From assembly GCF_900109495.1 (NCBI RefSeq), contig NZ_FOAA01000002.1:1-64000 (forward strand): a stretch of DNA of 64,000 bases, read 5' to 3'. Source of the DNA: Ectothiorhodospira marina. GTDB taxonomy: Bacteria; Pseudomonadota; Gammaproteobacteria; Ectothiorhodospirales; Ectothiorhodospiraceae. The notes below the pieces were generated by a model. That model made no database searches. It was not told where the DNA came from and saw only the letters and a list, made by a program, of their open reading frames with translations. The position numbers were made by a program, and so were the translations under genes. Positions 19,031 through 26,900 of the stretch are shown here, piece by piece (the first letter of the stretch is position 1; every line of letters begins with the position of its first letter).

Positions 19031-20443
19031 ATGACGACGTTCAAGAAGACCGCAATCTCCGCAGCCATTGCCCTGGCCTTCGGTATGTCTGCCCCAGCTT
19101 GGGCGGATGCTGCCAACACCGGCGAAGGTGAGTTTGGGGATCAGAATTCCTACAATGCCAGCGAATCCTTCAATACTCCGATTGCTGACTCAGGCAACAC
19201 CAGCCTGACTGACTCTGCCAATGACAGCTCGGACAATAGTGTGAGTGACTCGGCCAACACCAATGTGGCCGACTCCGGGAATGATAACTCCCAGAGTGAT
19301 GCCAGCACCAATTTGGCGGACTCGGGTAACACGAATGTCGCCGATTCCGGGAACGATAATTCCCAAACGGATGCCAGTACCAATATCGCAGACTCCGGGA
19401 ATGATAACTCCCAGGCGGATGCCAGCACCAACGTTGCGGACTCTGGCAACACCAATATTGCCGACTCCGGTAATGACAATTCTCAGAACGATGCCAGCAC
19501 CAGCCTTGGTATTTCGGATTCCGGGAATGATAATTCCCAAACTGATGCCAGTACCAATGTTGCCGACTCCGGCAATGACGCTTCCAATAACAGCAATAAC
19601 CAGTCCTGGGCCGATTCGCTGAACGACAATTCCGATAACAGCAACAACTCGGATAACAGCAATAATTCCGACAACAGCATGGCCTGGACGGACTCGCTGA
19701 ACGATAACTCGGACAATAGCAATAACTCCGATAACAGCAACAATTCGGACAACAGCAACAACTCCGATAACAGCATGGCCTGGACGGACTCGCTGAACGA
19801 TAACTCCGATAACAGCAATAACTCGGATAATAGCGATAATTCCGATAACAGTAACAATATGGCCTGGACGGACTCCAACAACGACAACAGCAATAACAGC
19901 ACGAACGATAGCGGCAATACCAGCGATTCTGGTAACGTCAGCGATTCATTCAATACGGATGCCAGCACCAATGTGGCCGATTCTGGAAACGACAATTCTC
20001 AGAACGATAACAGCACGAACATCGCTGATTCCGGGAACACCAATATTGCGGACTCCGGGAATGACTCGTCGGATAACTCCGATAACAGCATGAACGACAG
20101 CAACAATGTCGCGAACAGTAACAACGATAACTCGAACAGCAGCGTGAATAACAGTAATAACGTCGTGGACAGTAATAACGACAATAGCATCTCCACCGAT
20201 AATAGTGTCACCGATTCGTTCAACATTGGTGCCATGGTGGTGAGCGAGAATGATCTTGGTGGTGCGGTGACCAATACCTCGCTCCACATTGAGTCCGAAT
20301 CTTCTTATTCGGCCTATAACACCATCGGTGAGGGTGGGTTGAGCAACTCCGCGGGTATTACCCAGGTGTCCCAGAACAGCGGCACCAACAGTCTCACCCA
20401 GCAGCAGGTGTCCGTGCAGGCACACCTGGGCCTGGGTCAGTAA
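19031..20443 (+). CDS. Secreted Asn/Asp/Ser-rich repeat protein, candidate fibre subunit
   Basis: This 470-aa protein has a signal peptide (TTFKKTAISAAIALAFGMSAPAWA) and a mature part made almost wholly of two repeat classes. Residues about 60-190 and 300-360 carry DASTNxADSGN(TNxADSGN)DNSQ units; residues about 190-290 carry NNSDNSNNSDNS...MAWTDSLNDNSD units with one Trp each. From the signal peptide to the stop there is no Lys, Arg or Cys. The last 70 residues lose the repeats and end in ITQVSQNSGTNSLTQQQVSV. ATG 19031 follows GAGGAGGAA at ideal spacing. It is first in a four-gene set with a C39-like peptidase. I do not recognise a named family; a secreted amyloid- or fibre-like subunit is inference. 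Confidence 0.8.
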   Translation: MTTFKKTAISAAIALAFGMSAPAWADAANTGEGEFGDQNSYNASESFNTPIADSGNTSLTDSANDSSDNSVSDSANTNVADSGNDNSQSDASTNLADSGNTNVADSGNDNSQTDASTNIADSGNDNSQADASTNVADSGNTNIADSGNDNSQNDASTSLGISDSGNDNSQTDASTNVADSGNDASNNSNNQSWADSLNDNSDNSNNSDNSNNSDNSMAWTDSLNDNSDNSNNSDNSNNSDNSNNSDNSMAWTDSLNDNSDNSNNSDNSDNSDNSNNMAWTDSNNDNSNNSTNDSGNTSDSGNVSDSFNTDASTNVADSGNDNSQNDNSTNIADSGNTNIADSGNDSSDNSDNSMNDSNNVANSNNDNSNSSVNNSNNVVDSNNDNSISTDNSVTDSFNIGAMVVSENDLGGAVTNTSLHIESESSYSAYNTIGEGGLSNSAGITQVSQNSGTNSLTQQQVSVQAHLGLGQ

Positions 20444-20471
20444 CCCCCGCGCCTGACGTCTGTTGAGAGGT

Positions 20472-20509
20472 GACCAGAGGCGGTGGGCGGACGACCACCG
20501 CCTCTGGTC
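20472..20509 (+). promoter_or_regulatory. Intergenic 15-bp-stem hairpin after the repeat-protein gene
   Basis: Perfect arms GACCAGAGGCGGTGG (20472-20486) and CCACCGCCTCTGGTC (20495-20509) enclose an 8-nt loop. The hairpin lies 29 nt after the stop of the repeat-protein gene and about 35 nt before the next start. No U-run follows, so partial termination or 3'-end mRNA protection is more likely than full termination. That would let the first gene be made in excess over the downstream ones. Confidence 0.65.
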
Positions 20510-20543
20510 CCGGCCAACTCCAGGACCCAGGAGGTGAAGGGTG

Positions 20544-20903
20544 ATGGGCGCCAAGCGAGGTAGTGCATGGGGGAGAAACGGTTTTCCCCTGGTGTTGATG
20601 TTGTTGGTGACGGCCCCCGTGTTGGCGCAGACTGAATCACTGCACTTGCCGGCGGCCGTGGGCGCGGAGACGCTGGGGAATCAGCGCGCCATGTATAACA
20701 TTTCTTCCGTACAACTGGGTCACATGACATCCAATGCTCAGTTGTCCAATACTCAAATGCAGGGGGCCTTTGCCAGCGGCGACAACGTGCTGGGTACGGG
20801 GGCTTTTGATCATGCCCAGGGGATTAGCACGGTGATCCAGAACTCCGGTCACAATGTGATCATCCAGGAATCCCTGATTCTCAATGTCAATGTGGCGCCA
20901 TAA
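20544..20903 (+). CDS. Small exported protein of the repeat-protein cluster
   Basis: This 119-aa protein starts after AGGAGGTGAAGGGTG. It has a basic N-terminus and hydrophobic segment ending VTAPVLAQ, so it is probably exported. The mature part is short and Asn/Gln/Ser-rich, and ends in ISTVIQNSGHNVIIQESLIL, which aligns with the C-terminal segments of the products of 19031-20443 and 21648-22190 (shared V-x-Q-N-x-x-x-N). No named family was recognised. By position and motif it could be a minor subunit or nucleator for the same surface structure. Confidence 0.72.
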   Translation: MGAKRGSAWGRNGFPLVLMLLVTAPVLAQTESLHLPAAVGAETLGNQRAMYNISSVQLGHMTSNAQLSNTQMQGAFASGDNVLGTGAFDHAQGISTVIQNSGHNVIIQESLILNVNVAP

Positions 20904-20907
20904 TTTC

Positions 20908-21627
20908 ATGGCGAGTGTCAGCCAGTGGAGTCGAGTGTTTACCGTAGCGATCACTTGGGGTGCATTGGCTCTGGTCATGCCGCAGATAGGGCAGGGCTCG
21001 GGGATGGTCCATATTCCGGGAGCCATGGGTACTCACGAGATGTCGGTGACCAGTCTGCAGGGTATGCGTTTCAAAACGGTGGTGCGCCAGCGATATGACT
21101 TCAGTTGCGGGTCGGCGGCTCTGGCGACCCTGCTGACTTATCACTACGATCGATCCACCGGGGAACGCGAGACCTTTGACACCATGTACGAGATGGGGGA
21201 TCAGGCGCGCATCCGGGAGCAGGGTTTTTCAATGCTGGATATGAAGCGTTATCTGGGTACTCAGGGCATCGCGTCGGATGGTTTCCGAATCCCCCTGGAA
21301 AAGTTGGAAGAACTGGGCATTCCCGCCATTGCCTTGGTGGATATTGAAGGGTATCGCCATTTCGTTGTGGTCAAGGGTATTCGGCGTGACCGCGTGCTGG
21401 TGGGGGATCCCGCCTTGGGAGTGAAAGACTACGGTCGCACGGAGTTTGAGGCGATTCGCAGTAACGATATTCTTTTCCTGATTCGTGACCGCCTGGACTT
21501 GGGGCGCGAACATTTCAACGCCCCTGTGTCCTGGGAGGCCCTGACCACGCCCCCCTATGGCACGGCCCTGGCGCGTGATGGGCTGGCAGATTTTCTTCTG
21601 GCTCTGCCACGCCATTCTGACTGGTAG
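20908..21627 (+). CDS. C39 family cysteine peptidase, exported, FapD-like
   Basis: This 239-aa protein has an N-terminal signal or anchor segment (WSRVFTVAITWGALALVMPQ). The C39 peptidase domain has the oxyanion Gln and catalytic Cys in VVRQRYDFSCGSAALATLL, the catalytic His in GYRHFVVVKGI and the Asp in VLVGDPALGVKDYG, so the triad looks intact. Between them, YEMGDQARIREQGFSMLDMK is typical of the family linked to Fap amyloid operons (FapD) and similar clusters. There is no ABC-transporter part, unlike bacteriocin exporters. An in-frame upstream ATG at 20884 would overlap the preceding gene by 20 bp. The probable job is processing one of the neighbouring exported proteins. Confidence 0.85.
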   Translation: MASVSQWSRVFTVAITWGALALVMPQIGQGSGMVHIPGAMGTHEMSVTSLQGMRFKTVVRQRYDFSCGSAALATLLTYHYDRSTGERETFDTMYEMGDQARIREQGFSMLDMKRYLGTQGIASDGFRIPLEKLEELGIPAIALVDIEGYRHFVVVKGIRRDRVLVGDPALGVKDYGRTEFEAIRSNDILFLIRDRLDLGREHFNAPVSWEALTTPPYGTALARDGLADFLLALPRHSDW

Positions 21628-21647
21628 CAGCCGAGGTGCAGGCAAAC

Positions 21648-22190
21648 ATGCAATGGTTTTCGGGTCTGCGAACGACGATGGGACGGCTGCTGTGTCGCCC
21701 GCCCAAGGCTTTGCTGTTGACCTGTGTCGTGGGGTTTGTCCTGCCCGCCCACGGTGATTGGCCTGCGACCCTCGACGGCGCTGCCGGCGACCCCCTTGCC
21801 GCGATGAGGTGGGCCGTGGTGCCCGATGAGGAGTTGGCTGAGCAGCGGGGAGGCCTGATCCGTCGTGATGGGTTTGAATTGGCCCTGGGCATCGAGCGCA
21901 CCACGGCCATCAATGGGGAAGTGGTGGCCCATACGGTGCTCATGGATCGCTCCGGCGTGAATGTCAAAGTGGCCAGTGGCGGGATGCATATCCGCAATGC
22001 CCTGGATGGCCTGACGGTTCAGGCCCTGTCCGGCCCCAACTGGGCATCCGTTGTCCAGAACCAACTCAGCAATCAGATCATCAGCAATCAGACCACCCTG
22101 AATGTGGACCTGGCGGGAATGAACCTGAACCGCATGGACATGCGTCGCATGCTGGATGCGCAGATGATTCAGGGTTTGCGGGGCTACTGA
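21648..22190 (+). CDS. Exported protein with double-glycine-like motif, putative C39 substrate
   Basis: This 180-aa protein has a basic N-terminus and a hydrophobic segment (ALLLTCVVGFVLPAHG), so it is probably exported. Residues 59-69 read PDEELAEQRGG: Glu at -8, Leu at -7 and Gly-Gly at -2/-1 relative to a cut after Gly69, like the double-glycine leaders cut by C39 peptidases. Next come FELALGIERTTAINGEVV and a C-terminal segment WASVVQNQLSNQIISNQTTL that shares the V-x-Q-N-x-x-x-N pattern with the other two exported proteins. It follows the C39 gene by 20 bp; a GTG at 21636 is an alternative start. No named family; role inferred. Confidence 0.75.
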   Translation: MQWFSGLRTTMGRLLCRPPKALLLTCVVGFVLPAHGDWPATLDGAAGDPLAAMRWAVVPDEELAEQRGGLIRRDGFELALGIERTTAINGEVVAHTVLMDRSGVNVKVASGGMHIRNALDGLTVQALSGPNWASVVQNQLSNQIISNQTTLNVDLAGMNLNRMDMRRMLDAQMIQGLRGY

Positions 22191-22209
22191 GTCGCCTCGC
22201 GAGGACATG

Positions 22210-23265
22210 TCAGAACCGCATGGGAATGCGCAGTGTGACCTGGGTGTCCGGGGCGGCCGAGGTGGCTCCGATCCCCACGGACAGGTTCATGCTGGTTCGC
22301 GGTGAAAAGCGGTGTGACAGGCCCCAAAGGAAGGTGCCCACCTGGATGCGGTCGAATGAGGGGTCCAGGGGGGGGGCATTATCGTACTTGGTTTTGAAGA
22401 CCATGCTGTGGTCGTAGCCCAGACTGATGGAGGTCTGGTTGTTCAGGGCAATGCCTGCGCCCACACTGATACCCAGGGCATCGCCCGGATCGATCCTGCC
22501 GATCCCGTCACCCACGTCCCGCTCGATGTTCCACAGGTAGCTGAGGTTGCCGTAGATCACGGCCGGATCGGTGGGGTAGGTCATGGTCAGACTGGGCTGG
22601 ACGGCCCAGAAGCCCGAGCCCGTGGGCTGTTCAACAAAGATCTCCGTGATCGGGCGTCCGTCATCATCCTCGATGAGCTCACGCTCCACGTCGAACGGGG
22701 AGTCTCCCGTGGGCGCCTTGACGCGCAGGTTGCCGATGAAGAAGGGCTTGCCCGTCACGGCCCGGTTGAATTGATAGTGCAGGGCCAGTTCCACGTCCCC
22801 AAGACCCTGCCCGTCCGAGCCCGTCACCTGCTCGGCAGGGGTGCCCACGAGGATCTCCCGGCGCCGCAGTGACTCATCCCGCCAGACATACGGTATGCGG
22901 ATGCCCACCTCCATGCGGTTGGACAGACCGTACCGGAAGGACAGTGCGGCGGTGAGGGTATCCCGCTGCACTTCGGTCAGGTCGATCAGTCCGATGGCAA
23001 TGGCCGGCAGAATAGTGAATCCGTCGATGGCCACCGTGGTTGATGAACTGTGCACATACTGCAGTGAGGGCTCCACCACCCACCCTCCTTTGGGGGTCAG
23101 CAGCCCGCGCTCCTGGAAAACCGCCGCCACGTCGGGTTGGGCTTCTTCCTGGGGAGGGCGTTCGCCAACCTCTCGGGGCGGTGCCTCCTGGGCCCAGGCC
23201 GTTTGGGGAATGACCCATGGCAATATGGAGCAGGCGAGTACCAGGTGTGTGCGGGTGAATCTCAT
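22210..23265 (-). CDS. Predicted outer-membrane beta-barrel protein
   Basis: This 351-aa protein has a signal peptide (LVLACSILPWVIPQTAWAQ) and a Pro/Glu-rich linker. The body has the transporter-like OMP signature GLLTPKGGWVVEPSLQYVHS and many alternating amphipathic strands, ending in a C-terminal Phe (LRIPMRF), as expected for BAM-assembled barrels. It lies convergent to the exported-protein genes with 19 bp between stops, and downstream of the VpsR-like regulator. In Fap systems the secretion pore FapF is also a barrel; equivalence here is a guess. The ATG at 23265 was chosen because AAAGGAG lies upstream. Confidence 0.78.
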   Translation of the reverse strand: MRFTRTHLVLACSILPWVIPQTAWAQEAPPREVGERPPQEEAQPDVAAVFQERGLLTPKGGWVVEPSLQYVHSSSTTVAIDGFTILPAIAIGLIDLTEVQRDTLTAALSFRYGLSNRMEVGIRIPYVWRDESLRRREILVGTPAEQVTGSDGQGLGDVELALHYQFNRAVTGKPFFIGNLRVKAPTGDSPFDVERELIEDDDGRPITEIFVEQPTGSGFWAVQPSLTMTYPTDPAVIYGNLSYLWNIERDVGDGIGRIDPGDALGISVGAGIALNNQTSISLGYDHSMVFKTKYDNAPPLDPSFDRIQVGTFLWGLSHRFSPRTSMNLSVGIGATSAAPDTQVTLRIPMRF

Positions 23266-23359
23266 GTCCTTGGGGCTCCTTTGCAAGCGGTGTCCGGGTA
23301 GGCAGGCATCCAGCAGGCATGTTGGGCGATGCCGCCTTGCCCGCGCGCCATGTCATGGG

Positions 23360-24733
23360 TTAGCTCTTGACGGTCGTTTGTCCCTGTAAGGGGATGTCAT
23401 GGCGTCGGGCGAGCCGATACAAGGTGATGCGCGAGACATTCAAGCGGCGAGCCGCGGCGGATACATTGCCCTCGCAGGTTCTGAGGGCTCGGGTGATGGC
23501 CTTGCGTTCCGCTTCTGCCCGCACCGCTTCCAGTGAGGCCTGGGGCAGGGTGTTTTCCAGGGCGTCCTCAAGCCCCAGGTCCTCTGGCTGGATGAAACGG
23601 TTCTCGCACAACACCATGGCCCGCCGCACGCGGTTGATCAGTTCCCGGACGTTACCGGGCCAGGGGTGTCGGCGAATGGCCTCCAGGGCGGATGCACTGA
23701 ACCCCTTTACCCGGGCACTGCGATCCCGGGCGAAGGCCTGAAAGAAATGGTGTGCCAGTAGCACGCCGTCCCCATCCCGCTCCCGCAGCGGTGGCATCTC
23801 GAAGTTCAGGACATCCAGGCGGTAGAACAGATCCTCCCGGAAACGCCCCTCCTTCACCGCGTCGGTGAGGTTGACGTGGGTGGCGGCCACGACACGCACA
23901 TCCACCTTGTCTTCATGGTCGCTGCCCACCCTCTGCACCGTCTGGTTCTGCAGGAACCGCAGCAACGAGGCCTGGACCTCCAGGGGCAGGTCACCAATTT
24001 CGTCCAGGAACAGGGTGCCGCCATGGGCGGCCTGCACCCGACCACCTCGGGTGCGATGGGCACCGGTGAAGGCCCCGCGCTCGTGACCGAAGAGTTCCGA
24101 TTGAATGAGAGAAGCGGGCACAGCAGCGCAATTGATGGCTTCAAAGGGTTTGCCGGCCCTGGGGGAGGCCTCGTGTACGGCGCGAGCCGCCAGTTCCTTG
24201 CCGGTGCCGCTCTCGCCGGTGATCAACACCGGGGCGGCCACGCGCGCGACCTTGCAGATGGTGCGGCGTACCTGTTCCATGGAAGGACTCTCACCAGTCA
24301 GGGGATCCTCTTCTCCCGAGCCGCAGGAGGGGATGCTCGATTGAGCAAGCAGTGCCGCCATGCCGAAGGCATGTCCCAGCACCACTTCCAGCCGGGGAGT
24401 ATCCAACGGGAAGGAATGAAAGTCGTAACACCAATGGCGCAGGATCTCGCGTACTCGAGGATCCCAAAGGAGGTCGGGTTCCACCAGGGCAAGCCATTCC
24501 CGGGTGCCGTGATGCTGAAGAAAGCGCCCCAGCGCCGGCAGGTGTTCCAGTGAGTCGGGCCTCAGCGAAAAGACCCCGACCATGATGCTGGGGTCCCTGA
24601 GTAGGGTTTCTGCTTCACCCAGTGAGGAGGCGACCAGGATTTCCCAGTCAGGAGTCAAAAAGGGCGGCTCACCTGGCGTGTCCAAAAGGTCCACCCAGAG
24701 CAACCTGTGTGCGTTCACGGCACCAGAGTCCAT
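23360..24733 (-). CDS. Sigma-54-dependent transcriptional activator, VpsR-like
   Basis: This 457-aa protein has an N-terminal receiver-like domain (about 1-120), a central AAA+ domain and a C-terminal Fis-type HTH. The AAA+ part has Walker A (GESGTGKE), the sigma-54-contacting GAFTGA loop (ELFGHERGAFTGAHRT), Walker B (GGTLFLDEIGDL) and the R-finger region. The HTH is EGNVSAAARRLNVSRITLYR. The N-terminal domain (SLRPDSLEHLPALGRFLQHH...) lacks an obvious receiver acidic pocket and resembles VpsR, a c-di-GMP-responsive biofilm regulator. It sits with the exported-protein cluster, whose promoter looks sigma-54-type. Confidence 0.85.
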   Translation of the reverse strand: MDSGAVNAHRLLWVDLLDTPGEPPFLTPDWEILVASSLGEAETLLRDPSIMVGVFSLRPDSLEHLPALGRFLQHHGTREWLALVEPDLLWDPRVREILRHWCYDFHSFPLDTPRLEVVLGHAFGMAALLAQSSIPSCGSGEEDPLTGESPSMEQVRRTICKVARVAAPVLITGESGTGKELAARAVHEASPRAGKPFEAINCAAVPASLIQSELFGHERGAFTGAHRTRGGRVQAAHGGTLFLDEIGDLPLEVQASLLRFLQNQTVQRVGSDHEDKVDVRVVAATHVNLTDAVKEGRFREDLFYRLDVLNFEMPPLRERDGDGVLLAHHFFQAFARDRSARVKGFSASALEAIRRHPWPGNVRELINRVRRAMVLCENRFIQPEDLGLEDALENTLPQASLEAVRAEAERKAITRALRTCEGNVSAAARRLNVSRITLYRLARRHDIPLQGQTTVKS

Positions 24734-24890
24734 GCTTAACGGCCTGTCTTTGGCTTATCTTGAGGAACTTCCTGCAGGGTTTGTGCCCATGCTGAATTCT
24801 TTTTGTCAATCAATGGGATGGTGTTTTTTTGGGGGCTGCTTATCGCCTGGTATTGTAAAGAAGCATGACAATTCACCCGTGGTACCCCGC

Positions 24891-24912
24891 GGGAGCGGGT
24901 GTTCGCCGCATG
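24891..24912. repeat. Inverted copy of the nested-repeat core
   Basis: GGGAGCGGGTGTTCGCCGCA plus TG (22 bp) is the exact reverse complement of 4908-4929. It is followed by CCGCA-TGATT-TGCGG, a small hairpin. It sits in the 259-bp region between the sigma-54 activator and ilvD, upstream of ilvD. Nothing else was recognised in that gap beyond A/T-rich promoter-like DNA. Confidence 0.7.
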
Positions 24913-24992
24913 ATTTGCGGTGAGGGCACTCGGAACGGATCGGGTGCCGGTGTAGACTGTGTGCCATCAGCAACAATCTTCGGAATCACTCC

Positions 24993-26855
24993 ATGCCCCA
25001 GTACAGATCTCGCACCACCACCCACGGACGCAACATGGCCGGGGCCCGCGCCCTGTGGCGTGCTACCGGCATGAAGGACGGGGACTTCGACAAGCCGATC
25101 ATCGCCATCGCCAATTCCTTTACCCAGTTCGTACCCGGGCACGTGCATCTCAAGGACCTGGGACAACTGGTGGCGCGGGAGATCGAGAAGGCCGGCGGCG
25201 TGGCCAAGGAATTCAACACCATTGCAGTGGACGATGGCATCGCCATGGGCCACAGCGGCATGCTTTATTCCCTGCCTTCACGGGAGGTGATTGCCGACGC
25301 GGTGGAATACATGGTGAATGCCCACTGCGCCGATGCCCTGGTGTGCATCTCCAACTGCGACAAGATCACCCCCGGGATGCTCAATGCCGCCATGCGCCTG
25401 AACATCCCCACCGTGTTCGTCTCCGGCGGCCCCATGGAGGCGGGCAAGGTGCGCCGCGGCGAGCAGGTGATCAGCCTGGACCTGGTGGACGCCATGGTGG
25501 CAGCGGCCACGCCTGGGGAGAGCGATGAGAGCGTGATGGAATATGAGCGTTCCGCCTGCCCCACCTGCGGTTCCTGTTCGGGCATGTTCACCGCCAACTC
25601 CATGAATTGCCTGACCGAGGCCCTGGGCCTGTCACTGCCCGGCAATGGCTCCTTGCTGGCCACCCATTCCGGCCGTCGCGAACTGTTCCTGCAGGCAGGT
25701 CGGCAGGTGGTGGAACTGGCGAGGCGCTACTACGAAGGTGACGATGACGCCGTGCTGCCCCGCTCCATCGCCAGCATGAAGGCCTTTGAGAATGCCATGA
25801 GCCTGGATATTGCCATGGGTGGCTCCACCAATACGGTGCTGCATCTGCTGGCGGCGGCCCGGGAAGGGGAAGTGCCCTTCACCATGGAGGACATCGACCG
25901 GCTCTCCCGCAAGGTGCCCAATGTCTGCAAGGTGGCCCCGGCCACCCAGAAATACCACATGGAGGACGTGCATCGGGCCGGTGGGGTCATGGCCATCCTG
26001 GGTGAACTGGATCGGGGTGGCCTGATCCACTCGGATGTGCCCACGGTGCACAGCCCCAGCCTGGGGAAGGCCCTGGATGAATGGGATGTGGCGCGCCCCA
26101 CCCGCTCGGAAGAGGCGCGGGAGCGTTATCTGGCGGCACCCGGCGGGGTGCCCACCCAGGAGGCCTTCTCCCAGTCGCAACGCTGGGACGACCTGGATCT
26201 GGATCGCGAGCAGGGCTGCATCCGGAATGTGGCCCACGCCTATTCCCGTGACGGGGGGCTGGCCGTTCTGGCGGGCAATCTGGCCGCCGATGGCTGTATC
26301 GTCAAGACGGCGGGCGTGGACGAGAGCATCCTGAAGTTCTCTGGCCCGGCGCGGGTGTTCGAGAGTCAGGATGCGGCGGTCGAGGCCATCCTGGCGGATC
26401 AGGTCAAGGCAGGAGATGTGGTCCTCATCCGCTACGAGGGCCCCAAGGGCGGCCCGGGCATGCAGGAGATGCTCTATCCCACCAGCTATCTCAAGTCCAA
26501 GGGACTGGGCAAGGACTGCGCCCTGATCACCGACGGGCGCTTCTCCGGGGGGACCTCGGGGCTGTCCATCGGCCATGTGTCTCCGGAGGCGGCCGAGGGG
26601 GGCGCAATCGGTCTGGTGGAAGAGGGGGATACCATCGAGATCGATATCCCCGGTCGCAGCATCCGTATCGCCGTGGAGGATGCGGAACTGGATCGACGCC
26701 GCCAGGCCATGGAGGCCCGGGGCGAGGCGCGGGCCTGGCAGCCGGTGAGCCGCCAGCGGGTGGTGAGCCAGGCCCTGCAGGCCTACGCCCTGATGGCCAC
26801 CTCGGCCTCAAAGGGGGCCGTGCGTGACCTGTCCCAGTTGAAGCTCAAGCGCTGA
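24993..26855 (+). CDS. ilvD: Dihydroxy-acid dehydratase IlvD
   Basis: This 620-aa Fe-S dehydratase acts in valine, leucine and isoleucine synthesis. The motifs [34 protein letters not shown] and [12 protein letters not shown] supply the cluster Cys and Mg2+/substrate residues. The C-terminal [20 protein letters not shown] motif carries the catalytic Ser region. Length fits the E. coli-type enzyme (616 aa). It starts [20 protein letters not shown]. It stands alone in this window, but ilvE occurs at 47620. Confidence 0.96.
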   Translation: MPQYRSRTTTHGRNMAGARALWRATGMKDGDFDKPIIAIANSFTQFVPGHVHLKDLGQLVAREIEKAGGVAKEFNTIAVDDGIAMGHSGMLYSLPSREVIADAVEYMVNAHCADALVCISNCDKITPGMLNAAMRLNIPTVFVSGGPMEAGKVRRGEQVISLDLVDAMVAAATPGESDESVMEYERSACPTCGSCSGMFTANSMNCLTEALGLSLPGNGSLLATHSGRRELFLQAGRQVVELARRYYEGDDDAVLPRSIASMKAFENAMSLDIAMGGSTNTVLHLLAAAREGEVPFTMEDIDRLSRKVPNVCKVAPATQKYHMEDVHRAGGVMAILGELDRGGLIHSDVPTVHSPSLGKALDEWDVARPTRSEEARERYLAAPGGVPTQEAFSQSQRWDDLDLDREQGCIRNVAHAYSRDGGLAVLAGNLAADGCIVKTAGVDESILKFSGPARVFESQDAAVEAILADQVKAGDVVLIRYEGPKGGPGMQEMLYPTSYLKSKGLGKDCALITDGRFSGGTSGLSIGHVSPEAAEGGAIGLVEEGDTIEIDIPGRSIRIAVEDAELDRRRQAMEARGEARAWQPVSRQRVVSQALQAYALMATSASKGAVRDLSQLKLKR

Positions 26856-26900
26856 GAAAGGTGAGACGGGCCATGGGGTCAGCCTTTTTGTTGGGTTGAC

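Noticed and set aside
19150-20400. Short direct repeats that could suggest a CRISPR array
   Set aside because: The repeats are codon-phased (GAC AGC AAC/AAT ...) inside one open frame and have no unique spacers; they encode the NSD-type protein repeats.
23266-23300. TGCAA-N4-TGTCC as a sigma-54 promoter for the outer-membrane protein gene
   Set aside because: On the minus strand the GG-GC spacing is off by one and the -24 half is poor, so it does not meet the strict spacing rule.
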